Part shown: in pieces, positions 1 through 10,149 of the stretch
Numbering within the stretch: position 1 is the stretch's first letter
Layout: each line of letters begins with the position of its first letter
Source: JAXGMV01 sp040772085
GTDB taxonomy: Bacteria > Chloroflexota > Anaerolineae > Anaerolineales > Anaerolineaceae
Assembly: GCA_040772085.1 (NCBI GenBank)
Contig: JAXGYU010000001.1
Location: forward strand, 372,001-436,000
Reading direction: 5' to 3'
DNA: 64,000 nt
The notes under the pieces: model-generated
What the model saw: the letters and a program-made list of their open reading frames with translations, nothing else
What the model was told of the DNA's origin: nothing
Database searches by the model: none
Program-made: the position numbers and the translations under genes

Positions 1-1338
1 GGCAATGCCGGTGTACCCGCCCGCGTCCATCATAGATTCTATATCCGATTTGGATAGCAGCTTGCTGATGACCGGGTCAGCACCGATCAGCTCGCGCAAT
101 GGATTTGCCGCGCCTTGCTGAACCGCAGCCCAGGCGGTCAGGGAGTGATTGCGCAGGCGTTCGTGCATCTCCTGACGGTCAGCGCCTTTTTGAGCGCAAG
201 CCATCATCACCCGCTCGGTGACCGCGAATGGCGCGTACCGGCTAAGGTTGTCGCGCATCGCTTTCTCATTGATCACCAGCCCTTTCAGCAGCTTGCTGGC
301 GGTCAGTAATAGCTCATCGCTGATCAGAAAGGCTTCCGGCAGCAGGCTGCGGCGGTTGGCAGAATCATCCAGCGTGCGTTCAAGCAGAGAATGGCTGCTG
401 TTGTGCCAGGCGACCTGCGGCATCGCCGCCAGAGCGCGCGCGAGCGAATCCAGCTTTTCACTGTTGATGGGGTTGCGTTTGAACGGCATGGCAGAGGAGC
501 CGACCTGTTTCTTGCCAAACGGCTCAGACATCTCACCGAAGACCGGTGATTGCAGCAGGCGCAGGTCAAACGCGAATTTATACAATACGCCGCCCAGGGC
601 AGCCAGCGCGGAGAGCACGTCGAATTCCTGCAGGCGCGGGTAGGTCTGGGTGGCAATCGGGTAGAAGGGCAGATCAAGCAGGCGGGAGAGCTTTTCCTCA
701 AACGCAGGATAGTTCTCTTCACCAATCAGCTCGATGTAAGCCGCGGCGGTACCGACCGCGCCTTTGAAGCCCTTGCCTTTCAGTTCGGCGCGCAGACAGG
801 TCAGGCGCTTATAGCAGCCTAGCAGGTCCTGCGCGGTGAAGCTCAGGCGGTAACCGAGCGTCGTCGGTTCAGCGGGTTGTAAATGGGTGAATGCCATCAC
901 GGGCGTGACCGCATGGGTTTCGATCTGATCAGCGAAGAGTCCCAGCAGCCCGCGTACGCGTTCCAGCACCAGATCAAGCGCAGCGCGGATGCGCATGGCG
1001 TCGGCATTATCTTCGATGTCCATCGACGTCGCGCCCATATGCAGGATGCCGCCGCCGATTGGCGACTGCTCAGCAAAGGTCTTAACCTCAGCCATCAGGT
1101 CATGGTGGATCTCGCGCTCGATCTCGGTCGCACGCTCAATGTCGATACTCCCGGCGTTGCGATCCAGGTCAGCAATTTGTTCAGCGCTCACCAGACCGAA
1201 ATCCGCTTCGGCCTTGGCTAACGCGATCCAGATCTTACGCCACAGGCGCCTTTTCTCGACCTCGCTCCATAGCTTCCGCATCTCCTGACTACTATAGCGC
1301 CAGGAGTAGGGGGACTGATAAATTGAAAAATCGGACAT
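1..1338 (-). CDS. purB: Adenylosuccinate lyase (3' end beyond window)
   Basis: Cytoplasmic enzyme that eliminates fumarate from SAICAR and from adenylosuccinate in purine synthesis. The frame is open for 446 codons from the ATG at 1338 to the window edge, so only a short C-terminal tail is missing if the protein has the usual 430-475 residues. The fumarase/aspartase superfamily signature GSSAMPFKRNP lies at about residues 279-289 and carries the flexible catalytic loop. A GATSMDIEDN-type motif sits near residue 90 and THLQPAEPTT near residue 150; both are characteristic of the family. The gene is divergent from the fumarase genes, with about 130 bp between them. The fumarate it releases is a substrate of that fumarase, but a regulatory link is only inference. 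Identification is secure. Confidence 0.95.
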   Translation of the reverse strand, partial: MSDFSIYQSPYSWRYSSQEMRKLWSEVEKRRLWRKIWIALAKAEADFGLVSAEQIADLDRNAGSIDIERATEIEREIHHDLMAEVKTFAEQSPIGGGILHMGATSMDIEDNADAMRIRAALDLVLERVRGLLGLFADQIETHAVTPVMAFTHLQPAEPTTLGYRLSFTAQDLLGCYKRLTCLRAELKGKGFKGAVGTAAAYIELIGEENYPAFEEKLSRLLDLPFYPIATQTYPRLQEFDVLSALAALGGVLYKFAFDLRLLQSPVFGEMSEPFGKKQVGSSAMPFKRNPINSEKLDSLARALAAMPQVAWHNSSHSLLERTLDDSANRRSLLPEAFLISDELLLTASKLLKGLVINEKAMRDNLSRYAPFAVTERVMMACAQKGADRQEMHERLRNHSLTAWAAVQQGAANPLRELIGADPVISKLLSKSDIESMMDAGGYTGIA

Positions 1339-1437
1339 AAGATGATTCTAATCGATTCGCTGAAGGGAACAGAAATTCCTGGCTAAGCTGACGAAATAAT
1401 TAAGGTTTCCAGCAAGAATTTAAGGAAGGCAACGTGC

Positions 1438-1466
1438 TTGACGCGACACGCGACCTGTACTTAAAT
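1438..1466 (+). promoter_or_regulatory. Sigma-70-type promoter of fumarase operon, possibly leaderless
   Basis: TTGACG (1438-1443), a 17-bp spacer and TTAAAT (1461-1466). The fumarase ATG at 1473 begins 7 bases after the -10 hexamer, about where transcription would start, and no Shine-Dalgarno sequence precedes it. This suggests a leaderless mRNA. The -35 is strong and the -10 matches the consensus at four of six positions. Confidence 0.55.
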
Positions 1467-1472
1467 TAACCC

Positions 1473-2351
1473 ATGACCTACCGCCTGACTGAACCCTTAC
1501 ATGATCTGATTCGTCTTGCCGCCACCGATCTGCCGAAGGATGTTCAGACCGCGCTGACAGCAGGCGTAGCGCGTGAGGCAGAGCAGAGTTCCGCTGCGGA
1601 TGCCCTGAAAACGATCCTCGAGAATGTCAGGCTGGCAAAGGCACGCGTCCGGCCCATGTGTCAGGACACCGGTACGCCATTATTCTTCGTGCGACATCCG
1701 GAGACCTGGTCCCAATCTGAGATTTCCGCCGCCATCCGTCAGGCGGTAGCGACTGCGACTGACCAGCACTATCTGCGTCCGAACGCCGTCGACCCGCTGA
1801 CTGGTGTCAACAGCGGCAATAACCTGGGGGGTGAATACTTCCCATTCATCCATTATGAGACACGTCCTGACACAGAGCTTGTCGTTGACCTGGTGCTCAA
1901 AGGCGGCGGCTGTGAGAATGTCGGCGCGCAATACGCGCTGCCTGATGAGCGCCTGGGCGCGATGCGTGACCTGGAGGGAGTCTATCGCGTGGTGATGGAT
2001 GCGGTATTGCAGGCGCAGGGTCAGGGTTGCGCGCCGGGAGTGCTGGGCGTGATCATCGGCGGTGACCGCGGCAGCGCCTATCTGGCGAGCAAGCAGCTTT
2101 ACCTGCGCAAGCTTGGTGACCGCAGCGCCAACCCGCACCTGGCTGCTCTGGAAGAACGCATCCTGCGTGACGCCAACCGCCTGGGAATCGGCCCGATGGG
2201 CTTTGGCGGCGAGACCACGCTGCTGGATGTCTTTGCCGGCAGCCTGCACAGCCTGCCAGCGAGCTATTTCGTGACGATCTCCTATATGTGCTGGGCGTTC
2301 AGACGCAAGCGCTTGCTTATGACCGAGGACGGCAAATGGCGGGTCGAATGA
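1473..2351 (+). CDS. Class I fumarate hydratase, alpha (Fe-S) subunit
   Basis: Catalytic Fe-S half of a two-subunit class I fumarase (fumarate + water to L-malate) or of the related L(+)-tartrate dehydratase. It has 292 residues, the normal size for the separate alpha subunit. Three cysteines match the expected [4Fe-4S] ligands: C63 in PMCQDTGTP, C186 in GQGCAPGV and C273 in YMCWAFRRKR. Their spacing (123 and 87 residues) is close to that of single-chain fumarases. GGGCENVG near residue 147 and MGFGGETT near residue 245 are further family motifs. The stop codon overlaps the beta-subunit start as ATGA, so the two are translationally coupled. The substrate (fumarate or tartrate) cannot be fixed from sequence alone; fumarate is more likely in a core-metabolism context. 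Confidence 0.9.
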   Translation: MTYRLTEPLHDLIRLAATDLPKDVQTALTAGVAREAEQSSAADALKTILENVRLAKARVRPMCQDTGTPLFFVRHPETWSQSEISAAIRQAVATATDQHYLRPNAVDPLTGVNSGNNLGGEYFPFIHYETRPDTELVVDLVLKGGGCENVGAQYALPDERLGAMRDLEGVYRVVMDAVLQAQGQGCAPGVLGVIIGGDRGSAYLASKQLYLRKLGDRSANPHLAALEERILRDANRLGIGPMGFGGETTLLDVFAGSLHSLPASYFVTISYMCWAFRRKRLLMTEDGKWRVE

Positions 2352-2992
2352 GCCCTGAGATCAAATCCCTCTGCCTGCCAGCTTCCGCTGATGAGATCCG
2401 TCAGTTAAATGTCGGAGATGCGGTGAGGCTGAACGGCAATCTGTTGACCGGACGCGACAAGGCGCACAAATGGCTGACGGACCTGTTCATCACGCAGGCT
2501 CAACCTGCCAGCGCTGGCGACCTTGAGATCTTCGAGGAGGTCAGCGATAACCTCCGGAATGGCGGCATTTACCATTGCGGACCAATCGTTGAGCAACTGC
2601 CATCGGGTGAGTACCGCATGCTGGCGGCTGGCCCGACCACCTCCAGCCGGGAGGAACCTTATCAGGCGGATCTGATCGCGCGGCTCGGACTCCGCGTGGT
2701 AATCGGCAAAGGCGGCATGGGTGAGCGCACCCGCGAAGCCTGCCTGGCACATGGCGCCATCTATTGCCACGCCATCGGCGGCGCGGCGGTCAGCACCGCT
2801 GATACGATCGTCAACGTCGAGGCGGTCTATAAACTGGAATTCGGTGTGCCGGAAGCGATGTGGCTGATCACCGTCAAGGATTTCCCTGCGGTGGTGACCA
2901 TTGACGCGCATGGCAACAGTCTGCACCAGCAGGTCTATGAAGAGTCAGCGCAGAAGCTGAAGCAGCTCCTGGCGTCCCAGATTAATTCTTAA
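2348..2992 (+). CDS. Class I fumarate hydratase, beta subunit
   Basis: C-terminal-domain subunit that pairs with the preceding alpha subunit to complete the fumarase active site. I chose the ATG at 2348, which overlaps the alpha stop codon as ATGA and gives 214 residues; an upstream in-frame start at 2288 would lie inside the alpha gene. The segment DAVRLNGNLLTGRDKAHKWL near residue 30 is the conserved (S/N)G-x-(L/I)-x-T-(A/G)-RD-x-AH motif of the family. KGGMGERT and YCHAIGGAA further on are the conserved glycine-rich and CHxIGGAA-like segments. The last 11 bases overlap the 3' end of the convergent MFS transporter gene. Confidence 0.9.
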   Translation: MSPEIKSLCLPASADEIRQLNVGDAVRLNGNLLTGRDKAHKWLTDLFITQAQPASAGDLEIFEEVSDNLRNGGIYHCGPIVEQLPSGEYRMLAAGPTTSSREEPYQADLIARLGLRVVIGKGGMGERTREACLAHGAIYCHAIGGAAVSTADTIVNVEAVYKLEFGVPEAMWLITVKDFPAVVTIDAHGNSLHQQVYEESAQKLKQLLASQINS

Positions 2993-4397
2993 CCGGGGCG
3001 CGGTCGTTGATCGTCAGCGCGGTCAAGATGGCGAAGATAAACAAAGCCCCATAGATTCCCAACAGCACGGTATAGCCAGCCTGATCGCCGATCGGACCGC
3101 CGATGAACGCGCCTATCGCGCCGGCGCCAGCCCCAGCCAGATTGCTGATGCCAAGCATCTCACCGGCCTTCTCACGCGAGACCAGGGTCGTGCCGAGCGC
3201 CCAGTTGGCTGCGTAGAACAACCCGATCCCGGCGCCGAGCAGTGACCCGCCCACAGTGAGCGTGGTCAGGCTGTTGAACGCCAATGCCACGACCGTGCCG
3301 GCAAACGCCAGCAGGGAGCTGAAAATGATGATATTGCGCTTGCCAAACCGGTCGGTCAGCCAGCCGCTGGGGATAGCCGCAAGCAGGATGAAAATGCCGA
3401 CGAACATTAGCAGGTTGGCAGTGGGCGCGGCTGCTTTGGTGCCGCTGTATTCTACAAAGCGCTCCTGGATGAAGAACAGAATAAAGGTTGAAATGCCGGT
3501 CGAACCAGCCAGGAAGGTCAGGCGATTGATGACCCACATGACGAAATTACGCTGATTACTGGATTTGATGCCGGTCGCGACCTGTACGCTATACCAGACG
3601 CCGACGCCGATCGCGGTCAGAATGCCGGCGAGTCCGATGATGCCGGCCAGGATGGCGCCAGCTTCACCTGCCAGGCCAATCACCAGCTTGACCAGCGCGC
3701 CTGAAAGCAGGATCACGGCGGTAAACAAAGCGGTCATGCCGAACAGTCTGAGGAAGGGCTGGAATTCCAGTTTCTTGGCGTTATCGCTGGCGGACTTTTC
3801 CGGTGATGTGAGGGTAATGACGAGCATCAGGATGGTCACGGCGATCATCGTCACGATAGCCTGCCAGACCTGGCCGGCGGCAATCATCTTGCTGATTACC
3901 AGTGAGACGAAGATCACCGGCAGCGGCAGTTCCAGTAAGGCTTTGATGCCAGACGCGCGTCCCTTCTTTTCCTCAGGCACCAGATCAGGAATCAGACCCT
4001 GCGTGGCAGCCTGAGCGGTGTTGGAGAAGAGCATGGAGATGATGTAGATCACAAACAGCGTCCAGAAACCGGTCATGCCCTGCAGTCCGCTGATCAGGCC
4101 GATACTGACGAAAACCAGCAGTTCGCCGATCGTGCCGATCAGGATGAAAGGCCGGCGTTTGCCCCATTTGAAGCGGCTGTGATCCGAAAGCAGTCCCATG
4201 AACGCCTGCGCCAGCACGGCGGTCATCAGCGCCCACAATCGCAAGGTGCCCATGTAAGCGCCTTTTTCAGCGTCGCCTACAAAGCCTTGGACAAGCAGAG
4301 GCAGCAGCAGTGGCGCCAGAACATTATTTCGGACGCTGAGTGCGAACCAATACGCGTTGATCGAAATGTATTCATACCAGCGGAGCGGACGGTTCAT
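2982..4397 (-). CDS. MFS transporter
   Basis: Inner-membrane secondary transporter of 471 residues with about 12 hydrophobic segments, the standard MFS size. The loop between helices 2 and 3 reads GLLSDHSRFKWGKRRPF, a version of the MFS motif A (G-x-x-x-D-R-x-G-R-R). A second copy, GWLTDRFGKRN, follows helix 8, as expected from the internal duplication. The start at 4397 follows a GGAGG site by four bases. The KWGKRRPF variant is common in sugar/cation symporter-like branches, but the substrate is unknown. It ends convergently with the fumarase beta gene (11-bp overlap) and lies just downstream of rarA. Confidence 0.85.
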   Translation of the reverse strand: MNRPLRWYEYISINAYWFALSVRNNVLAPLLLPLLVQGFVGDAEKGAYMGTLRLWALMTAVLAQAFMGLLSDHSRFKWGKRRPFILIGTIGELLVFVSIGLISGLQGMTGFWTLFVIYIISMLFSNTAQAATQGLIPDLVPEEKKGRASGIKALLELPLPVIFVSLVISKMIAAGQVWQAIVTMIAVTILMLVITLTSPEKSASDNAKKLEFQPFLRLFGMTALFTAVILLSGALVKLVIGLAGEAGAILAGIIGLAGILTAIGVGVWYSVQVATGIKSSNQRNFVMWVINRLTFLAGSTGISTFILFFIQERFVEYSGTKAAAPTANLLMFVGIFILLAAIPSGWLTDRFGKRNIIIFSSLLAFAGTVVALAFNSLTTLTVGGSLLGAGIGLFYAANWALGTTLVSREKAGEMLGISNLAGAGAGAIGAFIGGPIGDQAGYTVLLGIYGALFIFAILTALTINDRAPVKN

Positions 4398-4420
4398 GCG
4401 GCCTCCAGGACTGAATTCGA

Positions 4421-5776
<1,356 letters not shown>

Positions 5777-5800
5777 GCTTCAATTTTACTTGAGACTGTT

Positions 5801-6955
5801 TTATGCCAGAGGTAATGTAAAGCGGAACGTTGAACCCCTTCCGATGCCTGCGCTTTCAGCGTGGATATTGCCGCCCATAGCCTCCACCAGCGTACGCGTG
5901 ACGGTCAGGCCGACGCCGCTGCCGCCGCGCGATCGCGAGCGCGATTTGTCCACGCGATAGAAGCGGGTGAAGATATGCTCAAGCTGATCGGCGGGCAAAC
6001 CAATGCCATCATCCGTGATTGTTACTTCAGCGTCGTGATGTCGGGAGTCAAAGCTGATAGCCACATGCCCGCCGCTATTGGTGTATTGCAGCGCGTTACC
6101 CAGCAGGTTGACCAGAACCTGTTTCAATCGGTCTGGGTCAGCGAGGACGGTGACTTCATTGACGGGTGTAAAGCGCAGCGACACTTGTTTGGCATCATAT
6201 TGCGGTTGCAGCAGCGCGACCGTGTGAGTGATCACTTCAGGCAGCGAGAGCGGCTTCGGCTCCAGTTTGAAGGCGCCCGCTTCGAGGCGGCTGATCTCCT
6301 GCAAGTCCTCCACCAGACGCTGCAGCCGGCTGGCTTCGGTGTGGATTTGCTGGAAGACCGCGGGCTCGGGCTCAATCACGCCGTCGATCAGCGCTTCCAT
6401 CGATCCTTTAATCGTCGTCAGCGGCGTACGCAGCTCGTGGGTCACATCGCCCAGCAATTGCCGCCGAATGTTTTCATTCTGCTCCAGCTTCTTGGCCATC
6501 TGGTTGAAACTGGCTGCCAGCTCTCCCAGCTCATCGCTGGCTGTGGCGTTGTCTCGCCCGATAGGGATGCGTTCTGAATAATGACCCTCGGCGATATGCC
6601 TGCTGGCACTGATCATGGCTTTGATTGGCTTCACGACCCAGCGTGAGGTGAGCAGGCTGACCACGACGGCGACAAGAAACGCGGCCAGGCTGGCGTAGAT
6701 GAACCCTTCATTGATCGAGGTGCGGTAGCTCTGGAACAACTGCATGCCCATGCCGCCCATGTTCGTCGGACGGCCGCCCATCCAGCCCTGTCCAGCCGCG
6801 TTCTGGACTTGTTCGGGGTTCATCATGTGGCGCTGGAAGGTGCCGGACGCGGCCAGGTTGGTCACCAATGCCATAACGCCAATGGCGGTCATCAGGACCA
6901 ACAAATAGGTCAGAAAAAGTTTCAGGGTAAAGCGAGATCGGAGGAAGTTAAACAT
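5801..6955 (-). CDS. Sensor histidine kinase (HAMP, HisKA, HATPase_c)
   Basis: Membrane sensor kinase of 384 residues. A first transmembrane helix lies at about residues 13-33, a short extracytoplasmic region of about 50 residues is rich in Met, Gly and Asn, and a second helix lies at about 86-104. A HAMP linker follows at about 106-160. The phosphoacceptor is H173 in the H-box DVTHELRTPL. The N-box LVNLLGNALQYT and the G-boxes DDGIGLP and GGSGVGLTV complete a full ATPase domain. The gene starts two bases after the stop of the response regulator, and its ribosome site (GGAAG) lies within that gene. Methionines in the sensing loop could bind metal, but this is speculative. Confidence 0.92.
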   Translation of the reverse strand: MFNFLRSRFTLKLFLTYLLVLMTAIGVMALVTNLAASGTFQRHMMNPEQVQNAAGQGWMGGRPTNMGGMGMQLFQSYRTSINEGFIYASLAAFLVAVVVSLLTSRWVVKPIKAMISASRHIAEGHYSERIPIGRDNATASDELGELAASFNQMAKKLEQNENIRRQLLGDVTHELRTPLTTIKGSMEALIDGVIEPEPAVFQQIHTEASRLQRLVEDLQEISRLEAGAFKLEPKPLSLPEVITHTVALLQPQYDAKQVSLRFTPVNEVTVLADPDRLKQVLVNLLGNALQYTNSGGHVAISFDSRHHDAEVTITDDGIGLPADQLEHIFTRFYRVDKSRSRSRGGSGVGLTVTRTLVEAMGGNIHAESAGIGRGSTFRFTLPLA

Positions 6956-6957
6956 GC

Positions 6958-7638
6958 TTATGCTTCCGTTTGTTCAAAACGATAGCCGACGCCGCGCACG
7001 GTGGCGATCATGGCGTCATAGCCCAGCTTCTGCCGCAGGTGACCGATGTGCACATCCACCACGCGTGTGTCAACGTAATACTCATAGCCCCAGACCTTGT
7101 CCATCAATTGCTCGCGGCTGAGTACCATGCCGCGGTATTCAACCAGCGTCTTGAGCAGGTCGAATTCTGTCGTTGTCAGTTCAACCGGCTGATCATCAAC
7201 AGTCACACGGCGGCCGGCGACATCCAGCACAAGGTGATTGAAACGGGCGAGAGTCGCGTCAGCCGGCTGGGTGTTGAAACGGCGCATGGCTGCCTTGATG
7301 CGGGCGACAAGCTCACGCGGTGAGAAGGGTTTGGTCACATAGTCATCCGCGCCAACCGACAAGCCGATAATTTTGTCCGTTTCCTCGGTTTTGGCAGTCA
7401 GCATGATGACGTAAACGTCCGACTCGCGCCTGATCTGGGTCAATACTTCTATACCGTCCATGTCAGGCAGCATCCAGTCCAGCACGACTAAATCCGGTTT
7501 GTTGGTTCTGAAACTCTTCAGCCCATCCAAGCCGTTGTTGGCAGTGAAGAGCTGGTAATTTTCCTGCTTTAAATAACTTGAGACCAGGTCAATGATGCCC
7601 TGTTCGTCATCGATCATCAGGATGCCGGTTTTCGCCAT
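6958..7638 (-). CDS. OmpR/PhoB-family response regulator
   Basis: Two-domain transcription factor of 226 residues. The receiver domain has the acidic pair D10/D11, phosphoacceptor D54 in LDWMLPDMDG, T81 and K103 in YVTKPFSPREL. The C-terminal winged helix ends with VDVHIGHLRQKLG and ATVRGVGYRFE, typical of PhoB/OmpR recognition-helix and wing sequences. It starts at 7638 with an AGGTGA ribosome site four bases upstream. It is co-transcribed with the histidine kinase downstream, which is its probable partner. Target genes are unknown; I saw no clear direct-repeat operator in the 96 bp upstream. Confidence 0.93.
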   Translation of the reverse strand: MAKTGILMIDDEQGIIDLVSSYLKQENYQLFTANNGLDGLKSFRTNKPDLVVLDWMLPDMDGIEVLTQIRRESDVYVIMLTAKTEETDKIIGLSVGADDYVTKPFSPRELVARIKAAMRRFNTQPADATLARFNHLVLDVAGRRVTVDDQPVELTTTEFDLLKTLVEYRGMVLSREQLMDKVWGYEYYVDTRVVDVHIGHLRQKLGYDAMIATVRGVGYRFEQTEA

Positions 7639-7734
7639 AGTTTCACCTGATCCTTAGTATAACCAAGCCCACGCAACTGGTGCGCCTTGTTGTGTAAAGC
7701 TATTGTAAAGGTTACGGCTTCAGACGCGGAAAGC

Positions 7735-8916
7735 TCAGGTAATCAATCCTAACTGCTTGCCGACCGATTTAAAAATCTCGAGAACCTGATCGAGCTGCTC
7801 GTCAGTATGGGTTGCCATGTAGCTGGTGCGCAGCATCTGCATGCCAGGCGGAACAGCGGGACTGATGACGGGGTTGACAAAAACGCCCGCGTCGAACAGC
7901 AGCTTCCAGGCGGTAAAGGTCTGGAGGTCATCGCCAATAATGATCGGCACGATCGGCGTTTCGGACTCGCCGGTGTTGAACCCCATGCGATGGAACTCGT
8001 CCTTCATGCGGTCGCCGATCTGGTTGACGCGTGCGATGCGTTCCGGTTCGTCGCGCATGACATGCAGCGCCGCGAGCGCCGAGGCGGTGCTTGCTGGCGT
8101 CGGGCTGGCGCTGAAGATCAGCGCGCGGGCGAAGTGCTTGACATAATGGATGACATCCTCATCACCGGCGATAAAGCCGCCCAGCGAGGCGAAGGATTTG
8201 CTGAAAGTCGACATGATCAGGTCGGTCTGGTCGGTGACGCCGAAATGCGCCGCTGTACCTCTGCCGCCGCCAGTCACACCCATTCCATGCGCGTCATCGA
8301 CCATCAGCCTGAAGCCATGGCGCGCGCGCATGTCGATCAGCTCCTTCATGGGGGCGAGATCGCCGCCCATGCTGAAAACGCCATCGACGATCAGCAGTTT
8401 GCCAGAGCTGTCGGGAATCGATTTCAGAACCCGCTCAAGGTGCTCCATGTCGTTGTGGCGGAAGCGTTCAATTTTTCCCAGGCTCAGTCTGGCGCCATCG
8501 ACAATGCTGGCGTGATCGTCCTTGTCCAGGATGACGACGTCATCTTTACCGACCAGCGCGCTGATGGTGCCGAGGTTGACCTGCATGCCGGTCGAGAAGA
8601 TCAGCGCGGCAGGTTTGCCCACCCACTCTGCCAGTTCATGTTCAAGCTGCTCGTGCATTTCCAGGGTGCCGTTCAGGAAGCGCGAGCCGGAGCAACTGGT
8701 GCCGAAATGCCTGATGGCATCGATGGCCGCTTCGCGCACTTTGGGGTGCGTTGTCAGACCGAGGTAATTATTCGAGCCGCACATGATCAGCTTGTGACCA
8801 TGGTAGGAGGCGACGGTGCCTTCACTCTCTTTGAGCGCGATGAAGTAGGGATAATAACCGCCGGCGATTGCCGTACGTGCGTCGGTGAATTGCCCGCATT
8901 TCTCAAATATGTCCAT
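7735..8916 (-). CDS. Alpha-oxoamine synthase, serine palmitoyltransferase-like
   Basis: PLP enzyme that condenses an amino acid with an acyl-CoA, releasing CO2. The family holds KBL, BioF, ALAS and serine palmitoyltransferase (SPT). I chose the ATG at 8916 (393 residues) because AAGGAGG lies five bases upstream; the longer frame from 8940 would use TTG. The PLP lysine is K240 in STFSKSFASLGGF. DDAHGMGVTG (about 207-216) and the DKDDHASIVDG histidine that stacks on PLP are present. The wording around the lysine (FSKSFASLGGFIAG) and IFSASPTPAS resembles Bacteroidota SPT more than BioF or KBL, from memory of those families. No bio or threonine-dehydrogenase gene is adjacent. An SPT-like role is inference. 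Confidence 0.75.
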   Translation of the reverse strand: MDIFEKCGQFTDARTAIAGGYYPYFIALKESEGTVASYHGHKLIMCGSNNYLGLTTHPKVREAAIDAIRHFGTSCSGSRFLNGTLEMHEQLEHELAEWVGKPAALIFSTGMQVNLGTISALVGKDDVVILDKDDHASIVDGARLSLGKIERFRHNDMEHLERVLKSIPDSSGKLLIVDGVFSMGGDLAPMKELIDMRARHGFRLMVDDAHGMGVTGGGRGTAAHFGVTDQTDLIMSTFSKSFASLGGFIAGDEDVIHYVKHFARALIFSASPTPASTASALAALHVMRDEPERIARVNQIGDRMKDEFHRMGFNTGESETPIVPIIIGDDLQTFTAWKLLFDAGVFVNPVISPAVPPGMQMLRTSYMATHTDEQLDQVLEIFKSVGKQLGLIT

Positions 8917-8936
8917 CCCTGCCTCCTTGAATTGCC

Positions 8937-10040
8937 TCAATCCGCACAGATTCTGACCATCCTGCTTTCCATATAACCATGGGTGACCTGAATGTAGCCT
9001 GCCAGTTGTTTGTCGAGGGCGGTATCACCGCTGTCGACATGCAGGCAGTCGAGCTGTTCCAGCTTTTCCTTGGTACAAATCACCATCAGGTTATTTCTGC
9101 CCACCCGGTTCAAGACCGCGGGGGAGAATGGTTTGCTGCCTCTACCTATGATAAACCCATTCCCGCCCAGGGGCGTGACGATGATGCGGGCGCGCTTATG
9201 CTTCTTTAACAAGCCCAGAATCTGCTGTTCGTTCAGGTCACAGGCAATGACTTTCCGATCGAGCATGGCGTCAATGCCCAGCAGAGTTTTCGGCTCTCCG
9301 AGGAAATCTGTGATCGCCTGGACGGTCGAGCCTGGTCCGAGCAGGTAAAGCGTGTCCGGTTCCATTTTTTCGATGATCCAGTCAGCAATGTCAACCTTGT
9401 TCTCGCTGGCGGTAGGGTTGGCGCTGTATTCAACCTTGCCGGCCTGGACATGCCGGCGGACATCCGGCACCAGCAGCTCACCGTATAGCCGGGAGGAGAG
9501 CCTGCCTTCTCGGTAGGCATCTTCATCGATATCCAGAACCTCTTCACTGGTCGTGGCAGCGCCGGCGAGGAATGCTTCGACCAGTTCGGCAGCAGCGCCC
9601 GGCGTGTAGGCGAAGATGCCGCTGTAGATCTTCACGCCGGCCGGGATGCCCACGACCGGTACGCTGGTGCCGACCGCCTCGTAAATATCGCGCGCGGTAC
9701 CGTCACCGCCGGCGAAGACAATCAGTGAAACGCCACTGTCACGCATTGCCCGGGCGGCGGCTAAGGTGTCTTCACGCGTGGTTTCAGGTTTGGCTACGCC
9801 GGTCGTTTGGTGGGGGATGTGCAGTTCAGTCAGCAGGTCCGCTCCCATGGCGCCAGGCGCGGCAAGAAAATCAATTTCAGGGTGTTCGCGCAGCACTTCC
9901 AGCACCAGACGGGTGCGGTCAGCCGACTGTGGTATCGCGCCTAACTTGGTTGCCTTCTGATAGGCGTCACCGTCGGTGCCTTTCAGCCCAACCTGTCCGC
10001 CCATGCCGGCGATGGGGTTGATGATCAGTCCAATTTTCAT
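8937..10040 (-). CDS. ATP-NAD kinase family protein
   Basis: Member of the ATP-NAD/AcoX kinase superfamily, 367 residues. FAGGDGTARDIYEA (near residue 110) is the GGDG motif that binds the nucleotide phosphates. The N-terminus KIGLIINPIAGMGG is the first nucleotide-binding strand and loop. The C-terminal region (ARIIVTPLGGNGFIIGRG) matches the long AcoX-like branch rather than short NadK. Its substrate may be NAD or another diphosphate-containing compound. It ends 20 bp before the SPT-like gene, so the two form an operon. A kinase next to an SPT-like enzyme could suggest lipid-base phosphorylation, but nothing in the sequence proves that. Confidence 0.8.
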   Translation of the reverse strand: MKIGLIINPIAGMGGQVGLKGTDGDAYQKATKLGAIPQSADRTRLVLEVLREHPEIDFLAAPGAMGADLLTELHIPHQTTGVAKPETTREDTLAAARAMRDSGVSLIVFAGGDGTARDIYEAVGTSVPVVGIPAGVKIYSGIFAYTPGAAAELVEAFLAGAATTSEEVLDIDEDAYREGRLSSRLYGELLVPDVRRHVQAGKVEYSANPTASENKVDIADWIIEKMEPDTLYLLGPGSTVQAITDFLGEPKTLLGIDAMLDRKVIACDLNEQQILGLLKKHKRARIIVTPLGGNGFIIGRGSKPFSPAVLNRVGRNNLMVICTKEKLEQLDCLHVDSGDTALDKQLAGYIQVTHGYMESRMVRICAD

Positions 10041-10149
10041 CTGAAGGACATCTCCAAAATTTGTTAATGATGTAACACAATATTACTAATCAAGTGATTT
10101 TATCAGCAGACAGGCTCAGACATGGTCTATGGGTTAAGCCGCCTCAAGG

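Noticed and set aside
2288..2347. Earlier start for the fumarase beta subunit
   Set aside because: The added residues come from the alpha gene in another frame; the ATGA overlap at 2348 fits the beta N-terminus of the family.
7807..8976. 389-codon open frame opposite the SPT-like gene
   Set aside because: The minus-strand gene has its PLP lysine and a good ribosome site; the plus-strand frame is a shadow.
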